DNA of 64,000 nt from DASREM01 sp035652095. Its GTDB lineage: Bacteria > Acidobacteriota > Terriglobia > Terriglobales > Acidobacteriaceae. The stretch is taken from positions 124,001 through 188,000 of the forward strand of contig DASREM010000028.1 of the NCBI GenBank assembly GCA_035652095.1, given 5' to 3'. Position 1 is the first letter of the stretch, and each line of letters opens with the position of its first letter. Made by a program: the position numbers and the translations under genes. This document shows positions 51,896 through 59,940 of the stretch, piece after piece. The notes below the pieces were generated by a model, which saw only the letters and a list, made by a program, of their open reading frames with translations, searched no databases and was not told the DNA's origin.

Positions 51896-52956
51896 TCGAG
51901 AACTCCATCGGTAAGAGTAAGCGGCGCTGGCTCGCGCTTCACCAGGCGTTCGTAAATGGCCACGTAATCCTGGGCCATGCGCTCCACGCTGAAGCGGTTC
52001 TCGAAGTATTGCCGGCATTTCAGGCGATCAATTTTGTCGATGTGCTGCAAGGCGTCGGCCGCGCTACGCGCCCCCCGCACCACGAACCCCGTGACGCCAT
52101 CCTGCATGATCTCGTTTACCGACCCGCCAGGATAGGCGATCACGGGAGTACCGCAGGCCATGGCCTCGATCATAACCAGACCGAACGGTTCTGGCCAGTT
52201 GATGGGAAACAGCACAGCGGCAGCATTTCCCAGAAACTCATTCTTGGCCGGATAACCGATCTCTCCAATGAACTCAACGTTCGTATCCCGTAGCAAGGGC
52301 TTCAGTTCAGTCTCAAAATACTCGTGGTCAGCTGGGTCCACTTTTGCCGCGATCTTTAGGGGCATGTTTGCCAGCTTGGCAATTGCGATTGCCTGATCAA
52401 GGCCTTTCTCCGGAGAAGTTCGCCCCAGAAATGCAAGATAATCCCCGCCCTGGGGATGGAACTCATAGTGATCCAGCGGCATCCCGTGGTACACCGTCCC
52501 TTGCCAGTTGGCCCAGGGCAGAGGCTTACGCTGGGAGTCGGAAATGGATACGACCGGCATCTCACGAAACTCCTGATACATCGGCACCAGGTCCGGTATG
52601 TCAAGCCGTCCATGCAGCGTGCTAACGCTCACCAACTGCTCTCTGCGGGTGAGGGGGAAATGCAGATAGTCCAAGTGAAAGTGGACAAGGTCGAATTCGT
52701 CCTTATGGTCAAAGACTCTTTGCAACAGCAGGATGTGTTGCGCGAGTTGATCTTTGCAGCGAGCGTCAAGACGTAGTGCTTGAGGGCAAACCGAGACCAG
52801 GCGAGCACTGGTCATGGAATCCCCGCTCGCAAACAGCGTTACGTCATGCCCCAGCCTGACCAATTCTTCTGTCAGGAACGATACAACACGCTCGGTGCCT
52901 CCGTAGAGCTTGGGAGGTACGCTTTCGTACAATGGCGCGACCTGTGCAATTCTCAT
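51859..52956 (-). CDS. GT4-family glycosyltransferase
   Basis: A 365-residue GT-B glycosyltransferase of family 4. The N-terminal domain has MRIAQVAPLYESVPPKLYGGTERVVSFL, and the C-terminal domain has FLGRTSPEKGLDQAI and the EPFGLVMIEAMACGTPVIAYPGGSVNEIM signature with both glutamates. AGGA precedes the ATG. It is cotranscribed with the debranching-like gene that it overlaps, suggesting a shared role in making or remodelling an alpha-glucan or other storage/surface polysaccharide; sugar specificity is unknown. Confidence 0.92.
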   Translation of the reverse strand: MRIAQVAPLYESVPPKLYGGTERVVSFLTEELVRLGHDVTLFASGDSMTSARLVSVCPQALRLDARCKDQLAQHILLLQRVFDHKDEFDLVHFHLDYLHFPLTRREQLVSVSTLHGRLDIPDLVPMYQEFREMPVVSISDSQRKPLPWANWQGTVYHGMPLDHYEFHPQGGDYLAFLGRTSPEKGLDQAIAIAKLANMPLKIAAKVDPADHEYFETELKPLLRDTNVEFIGEIGYPAKNEFLGNAAAVLFPINWPEPFGLVMIEAMACGTPVIAYPGGSVNEIMQDGVTGFVVRGARSAADALQHIDKIDRLKCRQYFENRFSVERMAQDYVAIYERLVKREPAPLTLTDGVLDWMKLESPSSTT

Positions 52957-53208
52957 GCTGGGGTCCTTTTCTGAGCACGTTCACTACTCCGCGCTCTCAA
53001 CACAATGTCTTGGTTTTCACGGTTTAGCGATCTGATATGTTCCGCACAGGACAATAGCCAGGGGAGACAACCAATCATCCGTAAGAGTGGTTTGCGTCGG
53101 AAGCTCTCGAGAGGCCCTGCGTCATGTATTAAGTCTACAAGGGCTTTGAGAAATACAACATCCGGGACATGCTGTAGCGCCGAACCGCGGAAATCCTTAG
53201 AAACAGAG

Positions 53209-54321
53209 TCACCAGACGCCCTTGTCGCTTCCTGTCAGGCGATATGCCACAAGGGCGCTCACTGCTAAAGGTGGAAGCAAAGGGAGACGAAGCATCGCGC
53301 GCAGGTCGCGATGCATACTCGCACAGAGCAATTGCGAACCGTACAAGCTTGCTGCTGGGAGTTTCGGAACCCGCAGGAAATTATCTTCGAAGTGGACCCG
53401 GATTTCAGAAGAGTAAGCAGCCCTGGAGACGTCTTCGGGCAGCGGAGCAGTCCCCCCATTCTCTTCCGCATACTTCCAGACCAGGAACAGGAAAGTGGCG
53501 ACACCGGGCCAGATCCCCCCGCTGGCGGCGGCTCGCCGAAGCTCCGCGAAATCGATGGCGCTGCTTTGCAGAAGCGCCGTGAAGTCAGCCATGTCGCAGA
53601 GTCGAAAATAGAAGTGACGGTACATGCGCTGCAATGTCGAAATCAAAACCCGTTCTTCGGGAGCGGGAACACGGAAAGTTCGTCCATTCAACGTTCTCGC
53701 AACATTCCGCTCCACAACCCGCTTTGCCATAGCTGTCTGCTCGCCGGTCTGTCCTAGATATTGCACGTGGATTTCGATAAGCTCCGGCAAACCGGGCACC
53801 GCAAAGTTCCACTTGTTGGCCAAGCGGTCGCCCCAGCTTCTGGCCTCCATCTTGGCCTTGAACTCCGAGGTCATCACCTGGGAAACCCTGTCCGCGTCGC
53901 CGCTCGTGTACAGATCGAGATCCGAACCAAGGTCAGGCCAATGGTCCAGAGACTTGATAACTGTTGTCGTGCAGCCTGCCAGGTCCAGCGCGGCGCAGAT
54001 GGGGGCAAGGTAAGAGAGAGCCCGATCGATCCGCAGGTGTTCCTGCTTGAGGGCCAGATCGCACCACTCGCGAAGATTTGCCTCTCCCGCGGATAGAGCC
54101 GCATTACGAATCACGCGCAGAACACGGACGGTCACGTGATGCATGTCCGCGTAACGGAGGAACTCCTGCCTTCCCGCGGAGTCGAGGCCAACAATGTAGT
54201 CAAATTCCGGTGACAGGGCTCCGAGATCCGTAGCCGGTTCTTGCCAGTCTCCGGAGTAGGCGCGAAACAGAAGCCGAGCTTGAACCCCGACGTGGCGGGC
54301 TCCGGACGAGCTGCTAGGCAT
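53209..54321 (-). CDS. Uncharacterised nucleotidyltransferase (NTP_transf_5 type)
   Basis: A 370-residue protein of the nucleotidyltransferase-5 group. The fingerprint is VIKSLDHWPDLGSDLDLYT (residues about 120-140) with the DxD metal pair in SDLDL, followed by helical segments (ALLQSSAIDFAELRRAAASGGIWPGV). Such proteins are often found with polysaccharide export and sorting systems, but the substrate is unknown. No signal peptide or membrane helix is seen. The upstream gap of about 65 bases to the next gene and a different preceding start suggest its own promoter or coupling to the GH99-like gene. Confidence 0.8.
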   Translation of the reverse strand: MPSSSSGARHVGVQARLLFRAYSGDWQEPATDLGALSPEFDYIVGLDSAGRQEFLRYADMHHVTVRVLRVIRNAALSAGEANLREWCDLALKQEHLRIDRALSYLAPICAALDLAGCTTTVIKSLDHWPDLGSDLDLYTSGDADRVSQVMTSEFKAKMEARSWGDRLANKWNFAVPGLPELIEIHVQYLGQTGEQTAMAKRVVERNVARTLNGRTFRVPAPEERVLISTLQRMYRHFYFRLCDMADFTALLQSSAIDFAELRRAAASGGIWPGVATFLFLVWKYAEENGGTAPLPEDVSRAAYSSEIRVHFEDNFLRVPKLPAASLYGSQLLCASMHRDLRAMLRLPLLPPLAVSALVAYRLTGSDKGVW

Positions 54322-54385
54322 CAGGCAGATTCCTCCCAGCTAAACCTGTGTTGGATGGCAGTAGGGAGCAGCATGTTGTCGGGAC

Positions 54386-55378
54386 TTAGCGGCCCCCAGG
54401 AAACGATTGCGGCTGCGAGCCCTTGCACTGGGCAATGCCGTTTTCAATTTGCGTGCCTTCCTCGTAATCGTTCCAGGTGGCAATCATCACGAACGGCATG
54501 GGGCGGCTGGGATCGTTGTGCTCGCGGAAGATGTGCAGAGTGTCCTCGAAGGTCTTCCCGCAACGGCGATCCATGCGCCGATTCAGGCTCCAGGAAGCTT
54601 TTCTGTCGTCAAAGCCCGGCCAGACGCCGCCCACGATGATCTTGTCAGGGAACCTTTCTTTCATCCTCTTGTAAAAGGTCTCCAGGTACTGCTGCCCCCA
54701 CTCACTGCCGTCTGCAGCCCAGCCTTTCGGACCGGGGTGCACCCAGGCGTAGTAGCCGTCAAAATTCTTTGCGTACTGGGCAGGCGGAAGGTCCTTGTAA
54801 ATCAGAATCGGCGGCGATTCCCAGGTGTTCACCTGGGCTCGAACCTGATCCCAGTTGGTATGGCCGCGCTTGGGAAAGATGAAGATGACGGGACGTCCGT
54901 TGTAGGTCAGGTACGCCTGCCTTGCCGGGGCGTCAGGGCCAATGTACTGCTTGTAGGCCTTGTCCATAGCCTCCAGTGCGTCGTCAGTAGCGCGGCCGGT
55001 GTCCTCTTCGGTTTCATCGTACATGAGCGCGACGTGAAAACCGGTCTCACTCGCCACGTGCTGCAGCAGGGCATAGCTGCGATCAATGTAGGGCTGCCGG
55101 TCGCCGTACCAGTCGGCGGCAAAGGCGTAAATGCCCATCTCTTTGGCTTGCTGAATCTGCTTGCGAAGCACTGCAGGGTCCTGCGTGGAGTAACCGACAT
55201 TAATGTGATTGTGGGCGCCGAACCATGGCTGGTAATCGGCCACCACTTTGGGGGCAACATCCGCGGTACGCACGCTTTGATCGATGGAGCGGTGAATGCT
55301 GGGGGTGTGTGTAGCACATCCGCTGGTGAGGATGAACAAGCCCGCGAGCACGACCAGAATTGCTGATTTGTGCCTCAT
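54386..55378 (-). CDS. GH99/GH71-like lipoprotein
   Basis: A 330-residue lipoprotein: the signal peptide with lipobox LTSG-Cys21 predicts lipidation at Cys21. The body resembles glycoside hydrolase 99/71-like TIM barrels (YQPWFGAHNHINVGY, GIYAFAADWYGDRQPYIDRSY, PVIFIFPKRGHTNW, VMIATWNDYEEGTQIENG). The WNDYEEGTQIE end segment carries acidic residues at the place of GH99-type catalytic residues. It is likely an endo-acting polysaccharide hydrolase on the outside of the membrane; specificity unknown. It is in the same direction as the nucleotidyltransferase below it. Confidence 0.8.
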   Translation of the reverse strand: MRHKSAILVVLAGLFILTSGCATHTPSIHRSIDQSVRTADVAPKVVADYQPWFGAHNHINVGYSTQDPAVLRKQIQQAKEMGIYAFAADWYGDRQPYIDRSYALLQHVASETGFHVALMYDETEEDTGRATDDALEAMDKAYKQYIGPDAPARQAYLTYNGRPVIFIFPKRGHTNWDQVRAQVNTWESPPILIYKDLPPAQYAKNFDGYYAWVHPGPKGWAADGSEWGQQYLETFYKRMKERFPDKIIVGGVWPGFDDRKASWSLNRRMDRRCGKTFEDTLHIFREHNDPSRPMPFVMIATWNDYEEGTQIENGIAQCKGSQPQSFPGGR

Positions 55379-55462
55379 GCTAAGGTTCGTTTCCATGCGT
55401 TTCAATTAGTACGATGCGCCACGGCAGCGGGAAGGATTGAATCTACAGGTGCCGTTGGGGCC

Positions 55463-55981
55463 TTACCGGTGTTCCTCCGGAGTCGCCCGCAAAGCGCGCA
55501 CCAGCCAGCGATCGGCGCCGGGCGTCATCATCACCATGTACTGGATATTCAGCTGTTCGCGATCGATGACTTTGTCGCCATCCATGATCTGCATCTCGAG
55601 TTGCGCGCGGTCGCGCAGCAACATGGCGTCGCCGGCCGGCGAATAAAACAGCGCCTCCAATTTGTGCCCGCGGTCGTCGTAGCGGACGTGAATGTTGGCT
55701 TTCTTCTGCTCCTCAATGCGGCTGGTCAGATCTTCTTTCGCAAAACCGGTGAAGTAGCCGTTGATCAGATCGACACGGTTGCTGTCGAGCGCTTGCGCCA
55801 TGGTCTGCCAAGCATGTGCGTAGTCTCGCGGCACCGACTTGCTGGTGAGATCCTCGATCGGGCGCGGCTGAAGATTGCTGGCGCTCAACTCCACCTTGGG
55901 CAAGCCATCCTCCGCCGAAACATGAAACAGCGGCACGGAGAGCAGGGCAATGCACAACAGAAGCGGCAGTCTGCGGATCAT
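55463..55981 (-). CDS. Exported protein of unknown function
   Basis: A 172-residue exported protein: signal peptide (residues 1-22, LPLLLCIALLSVPLFHVSA), then a helical-plus-beta domain (HAWQTMAQALDSNRVDLINGYFTGFAKEDLTSRIEEQKK, RAQLEMQIMDGDKVIDREQLNIQYMVMMTPGADRWLVRAL), which looks NTF2-like. It is the last gene of a run of four overlapping minus-strand genes; its start overlaps the previous stop as ATGA. The function is unknown, probably envelope-related. Confidence 0.75.
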   Translation of the reverse strand: MIRRLPLLLCIALLSVPLFHVSAEDGLPKVELSASNLQPRPIEDLTSKSVPRDYAHAWQTMAQALDSNRVDLINGYFTGFAKEDLTSRIEEQKKANIHVRYDDRGHKLEALFYSPAGDAMLLRDRAQLEMQIMDGDKVIDREQLNIQYMVMMTPGADRWLVRALRATPEEHR

Positions 55982-56850
55982 GGCCGGCCTCCTACGCTGA
56001 GCTCATTTCCGGTCACGACGCCTGAGGCCACTGTGATTCGTGAAGGGCCCGCCGCCGGAAGTTCCACGCGCGCGACCCCCTTCTTCACCGGCGCATCGAC
56101 GGTTGTTTTGCCGTTCGGGCCAACCTGTGTGAAGCTGACCACAGTTCCGTCCGGTACGGCGTTGCCACTGCAATCGCGGACAGGGTCGGTCTCGACCACG
56201 ATCCTTTTTCCGTTCGGTTGCGCTTTAATGCGCAAATTGCAGGCGTCGGAGGCGACCTGCCGTACGATGCGAACCTCCGTGGTCTTGCCCACTGAGGCGG
56301 CGATCTTTGCCGGACCTTCTTTGCTGGCCGAGGTCAGCCGCACCCAGGCCACGCCATCACTGCTGGGACGGCTGGCAGTGATCGTCGAACCGGCGGTCGA
56401 CGTCACTTCGAAGTTGACCGGCTGCTGGGTGAAAACCAGGTTGTGATATTTGTCGAACACGAAAGCCACGGCGCTGATCGCATTCGGTGTGGCCACGCGA
56501 ACCCGTGAGGGATGCACGAGCAGGCTCAAGCGAGAGGCCGCATCCGGCTGCACATGGATGGTTGCCGAATCGCATTGGCTCCCGGCGCAAGCGATCACGG
56601 TGTAACGTCCGGCCTTCTCGATCTCCTCACCGCGAACCTGGACTTCGCCGCCCAGCTTGATCTCGCGCTTGGCTGCATGCGCAGGACCAATCAAGTAGAA
56701 AGACCCATCTCCGCTGCCGTTGGTGCTCACGCTAAAATCCTTACCCGCGGTTACTTGCGCGGGAGCGCGAAGCTGCTGCGCGCTCGCAGCGCTTAGGCAG
56801 GCAAGCGGCGCCAGAAAGATGAGCCCAAGCTGTATCCACCCGCGCCGCAT
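55978..56850 (-). CDS. Exported protein with immunoglobulin-like (invasin/adhesin) domains
   Basis: A 290-residue exported protein with a signal peptide (ending near ASAQQ) and three or so beta-sandwich modules: VTAGKDFSVSTNGSGDGSFYLIG, then LSLLVHPSRVRVATPNAISAVAFVFDKYHNLVFTQQPVNFEVTSTAG, and GTVVSFTQVGPNGKTTVDAPVKKGVARVEL. These resemble big-1/invasin-type Ig folds. It lies in the middle of the tightly packed operon and overlaps the next stop-start by ATGA. It is likely an envelope or surface protein. ATG 56850 is preferred to ATG 56874, because the upstream gene ends at 56852. Confidence 0.78.
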   Translation of the reverse strand: MRRGWIQLGLIFLAPLACLSAASAQQLRAPAQVTAGKDFSVSTNGSGDGSFYLIGPAHAAKREIKLGGEVQVRGEEIEKAGRYTVIACAGSQCDSATIHVQPDAASRLSLLVHPSRVRVATPNAISAVAFVFDKYHNLVFTQQPVNFEVTSTAGSTITASRPSSDGVAWVRLTSASKEGPAKIAASVGKTTEVRIVRQVASDACNLRIKAQPNGKRIVVETDPVRDCSGNAVPDGTVVSFTQVGPNGKTTVDAPVKKGVARVELPAAGPSRITVASGVVTGNELSVGGRP

Positions 56851-56851
56851 C

Positions 56852-57967
56852 TTACGAGTTCCCCGTATTGTCATTGTTGTAGTAGTTCACGACCACGCGG
56901 TAGCTTTGTACCTTGGAGGCTACGTCGTCGGGAACATCCACGGCGAAGCTGACCGGAATTTGTGGCATCAGTTCCTGGTCCACATAGCCGTCGGATACCC
57001 AGATCACCTTCCCGTTCGAGTCGTAGTAAGCCGCGACCACGTGGGGAATGTTGACGATCTGTCCGCTCTGATTCACGAGGTCTCCCCGCAGCACTTTCTT
57101 GCCCAGCGGGTCGGTCTCGATGCGTTGTTGTCCAACTTCGATGACCGGATCCGCGCTCCCCGGGACCAGCATTGCCTTGGCATCCATGCGCACACTCTTG
57201 ATCTGTTTCAGCTTGTAGCCAGGGAAGTCGATGCGATAGGGAGAAACCTGTTTTGGCAGCAAGGTATGAGAGATCTTGTCGAAGCTCGTTTCCTGCGCAA
57301 GATCGCTGCCGTCGGGAGCCAGCAGAGTCGCGCCCACGTTCACGTACGCGGGAACCGTATCTTCATTTACGATTTCGCCAACCAGCACGATGCGATCGGG
57401 ACGCTCCAGCGCGTTCATGGAAACGATTCGTACCTGGGGAGAGTCCACGTTCTGCACGCCCCAGTCATCGCCGGCGCCGCGGTTGATGATGTCCCAGCGC
57501 AAGTAATTTACAGGGATGACCTGCGGCGCCAGTTTGGGCATAGTATTGGTCGGCCAGACTACCTTCCAGGCATCGCCGCTGCGCTCCACCTTCATGTCGC
57601 GAATGTCATCGAGCGCACCAACAGCGGTGGAGTAATGCAACTTTGCCCGAACCGTCGCGGTTCGATCATCCTTGTGAAGGCCCCAAACGTCGAAGCTCTC
57701 CAGCGACGCATAAGTGCGCAGGCTGCCGTTGCTGCCCGCAAGGTCGTGAACCAGCGCCCGCTGCTCAATGTCGCTGGCATTCGCCAACCGCGCGTGCGCA
57801 TCATTCCAGTTATGGTTCTGCACATCGGTCAGCATGAGACGAACCGCTTCTTCGGGCGTCTGGGCCGCGCTCATGCGATGGCGCTCCAGACCTCCGGATT
57901 GAACCCATGCCAGACCGACAAAAATGAGAGTTGCGACAACGATGCCAATCGCGAGCAGCCGGCTCAA
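56852..57967 (-). CDS. Membrane-anchored exported protein of unknown function
   Basis: A 371-residue protein from a TTG start at 57967 with AGGAGG 7 bases upstream, the stop of the upstream gene overlapping it by 4 bases (TTGA). One N-terminal helix (LLAIGIVVATLIFVGLAW) anchors it. The first soluble part (EEAVRLMLTDVQNHNWNDAHARLAN...) is NTF2-like, and later strands (DRIVLVGEIVNEDTVPAYVNVGATLLAPDGSDLAQE) resemble FxLYD-type Ig-like domains. The function is unknown; co-occurrence with the polytopic protein upstream suggests a complex in the envelope. Confidence 0.78.
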   Translation of the reverse strand: MSRLLAIGIVVATLIFVGLAWVQSGGLERHRMSAAQTPEEAVRLMLTDVQNHNWNDAHARLANASDIEQRALVHDLAGSNGSLRTYASLESFDVWGLHKDDRTATVRAKLHYSTAVGALDDIRDMKVERSGDAWKVVWPTNTMPKLAPQVIPVNYLRWDIINRGAGDDWGVQNVDSPQVRIVSMNALERPDRIVLVGEIVNEDTVPAYVNVGATLLAPDGSDLAQETSFDKISHTLLPKQVSPYRIDFPGYKLKQIKSVRMDAKAMLVPGSADPVIEVGQQRIETDPLGKKVLRGDLVNQSGQIVNIPHVVAAYYDSNGKVIWVSDGYVDQELMPQIPVSFAVDVPDDVASKVQSYRVVVNYYNNDNTGNS

Positions 57968-59712
57968 GGACGCACCTCCTGTCTTACGTACACTCGTTCG
58001 CCAGTGCGGGAAGGGATCTCTACCACCGGCTCTGAAGCCCGGACGCGGTCCGGGACAAACAGCAGGAGCAGAATGGCCAGGATGCTGCTGGCCAGCGGTA
58101 GCGTCCCCCACATCAGTCCCTCCCAAGGCGCAGGGATGGCGTCGGAAGGGATCGGGCGCGCCGGGGGTACATCGTCCTTCGACCAGACACTGATCGACCC
58201 TGAGTTGTAAACCTCGATCTTGCGCCACCCGGCAAATGCCAACAGGGGTTCGTAGTAGGGATCGTGCACGAATATGAATTTCAGTCCGTAATGGTTGGCG
58301 TGCTTCAGAATCGCCCTAAGCGATTCCATTCCGGCGGTGCCGAAATATTTTGCGCTGGTGAACTGCGCCGATCCGTAGTGGGTCATTTCCGGCAGCAGGC
58401 GGGCGGAGTTGTATTCGCCGTCTACGCTGCTGGCGTCGGTGTAGGTGGAAACCTTCGGCAGGGCGTTGCCAAAGCCCAGCGTGATGTAGCGGTAGCGGTC
58501 GTGCCCATCGTGATTCAAGAAGTTCACGACGGCGTCTACCTCCAGGCCGCCACTGGTGTGAAACGGGCTCCAGGTAAGCCAGGCCAGGGCCATGGATATC
58601 GTTGCCACAGAGGCGATGGCCAATCCCACGGCAGCTTTTACCCGAAACCGGTCAATCAGTCGCTCTGCCAGCAATCCGAGCAGGGGCATTGCCAACAGCG
58701 CCGCCAGCAAAGTAAAGCGCTCGAAGGTAAGCACGTCGAATGCGCGCCGCAGGAGCAGCCTCGGAATCGGAGTCGTGCCGCCGAGTCCGAAGATGAATGC
58801 CACCCAGAACCCCAGCAGCAATGGGCGCAGGCGACGGTTCGAGGCTCCGATCCAAACGATGAAGGGCAACGCCAGCAGCAATGCTCCGTAGGGAACCAGG
58901 AAATAGTTGATCAGGTAATTGATGTTCAGCAGCAGGTTGGAACGGCTGGCATGAGGAATCGGGATCTGCTCGATCGGGTGCTTGATGATGGCGATCCAGT
59001 ATGGGAGCAGAACGATTGCTACGCCAATGCCTGCGAGCACGGCGAATACGCCGGCCCGCGCCAGCACGGCAATGCTCGAGCTGTTCTCGTCACGATCAAT
59101 AACGGCGAGCCATATCACAGGCAATGCGAACAGAAATGATCCGAAGATCAGGGTGACGTGGTGCACCGATGCCGCGGCCAGAATCACCACCACGCCCTTG
59201 ATCAGGGCGCGCCAGTCGGCCGACCGGGACCAGTGATAGAAGTACGGAATCGCCAGCAGATAAATCGGCGCCGAAAGCGTGGTGGACAGTTGCCCGGCCG
59301 CAAACACCAGGAAGCAAAGCACTCCCAGGAAGACGCTGAAAAACGCAGCATAGCTGGAGGCGCGCTCATTTACCCAGAGTCGCGCGAATCGGTAAACACC
59401 GACAGGAACCAGCAGCACGGCGATCAGTTGCGTCAACATCAGTCCCATGCGCAGTCCGACTACGTAGGAAAGCAGCGCAATGACCTGGTGGCCGAGCGGT
59501 GGATAAGTGGTCTGTGAAAACCCAGCGAACCATTTTTCGTTCCATGGGTCAAACCAGTGCTGGGCATAGTGGGAAGCAAAAAAGACGTGAAAGTTGGCGT
59601 CGTACGAGGTGGTCAAAGGCAGTTGCATGAACAGCAGCGGAGCATAGATCGCCGCCGCCAACAACACGATTGCCCCCAGGGGGATCGGTCGGCGTAAATA
59701 GGTGGTGTCCAC
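57964..59712 (-). CDS. Polytopic membrane protein, possible glycosyltransferase (PTPS-related family)
   Basis: A 582-residue protein with about ten to twelve membrane helices and a large periplasmic C-terminal part (residues about 375-515, including FLNHDGHDRYRYITLGFG and LKHANHYGLKFIFVHDPYYEPL). The N-terminal YDANFHVFFASHYAQHWFDPWNEKW block and overall layout resemble the '6-pyruvoyl-tetrahydropterin synthase-related' GT-C-like membrane family (PF10131-type). It may be a lipid-linked-sugar glycosyltransferase. It is the first gene of a four-gene overlapping operon and divergent from the TPR/beta-barrel gene at 59941. Confidence 0.78.
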   Translation of the reverse strand: MDTTYLRRPIPLGAIVLLAAAIYAPLLFMQLPLTTSYDANFHVFFASHYAQHWFDPWNEKWFAGFSQTTYPPLGHQVIALLSYVVGLRMGLMLTQLIAVLLVPVGVYRFARLWVNERASSYAAFFSVFLGVLCFLVFAAGQLSTTLSAPIYLLAIPYFYHWSRSADWRALIKGVVVILAAASVHHVTLIFGSFLFALPVIWLAVIDRDENSSSIAVLARAGVFAVLAGIGVAIVLLPYWIAIIKHPIEQIPIPHASRSNLLLNINYLINYFLVPYGALLLALPFIVWIGASNRRLRPLLLGFWVAFIFGLGGTTPIPRLLLRRAFDVLTFERFTLLAALLAMPLLGLLAERLIDRFRVKAAVGLAIASVATISMALAWLTWSPFHTSGGLEVDAVVNFLNHDGHDRYRYITLGFGNALPKVSTYTDASSVDGEYNSARLLPEMTHYGSAQFTSAKYFGTAGMESLRAILKHANHYGLKFIFVHDPYYEPLLAFAGWRKIEVYNSGSISVWSKDDVPPARPIPSDAIPAPWEGLMWGTLPLASSILAILLLLFVPDRVRASEPVVEIPSRTGERVYVRQEVRP

Positions 59713-59940
59713 GGTGGAAGAAATCCTCCCCAGATTTGTGAGCAGCCGGTTTGATTCCGTAAGTCGAGTGAAGGTTGACTGGTCAGCGATTGCTGGACGC
59801 GGTGCACGCGGGAGGCCAAATCCACAGAAATTCAGAGCTGGTGTGGCACTCTCGAACCAACCGCAGCAGGTGCTTCGCCATCCAAGTCTCCGCTAGCGCA
59901 GGACTTTTTGGAGTAAGTCATAGGCGCCCGCACCGCACCC

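Noticed and set aside
54407..55366. 319-codon plus-strand frame
   Set aside because: Antisense to the GH99-like lipoprotein, with no recognised features.
56720..58210. 496-codon plus-strand frame
   Set aside because: It is antisense to the exported-protein operon, has His/Arg-rich composition and no ribosome-binding site or domain.
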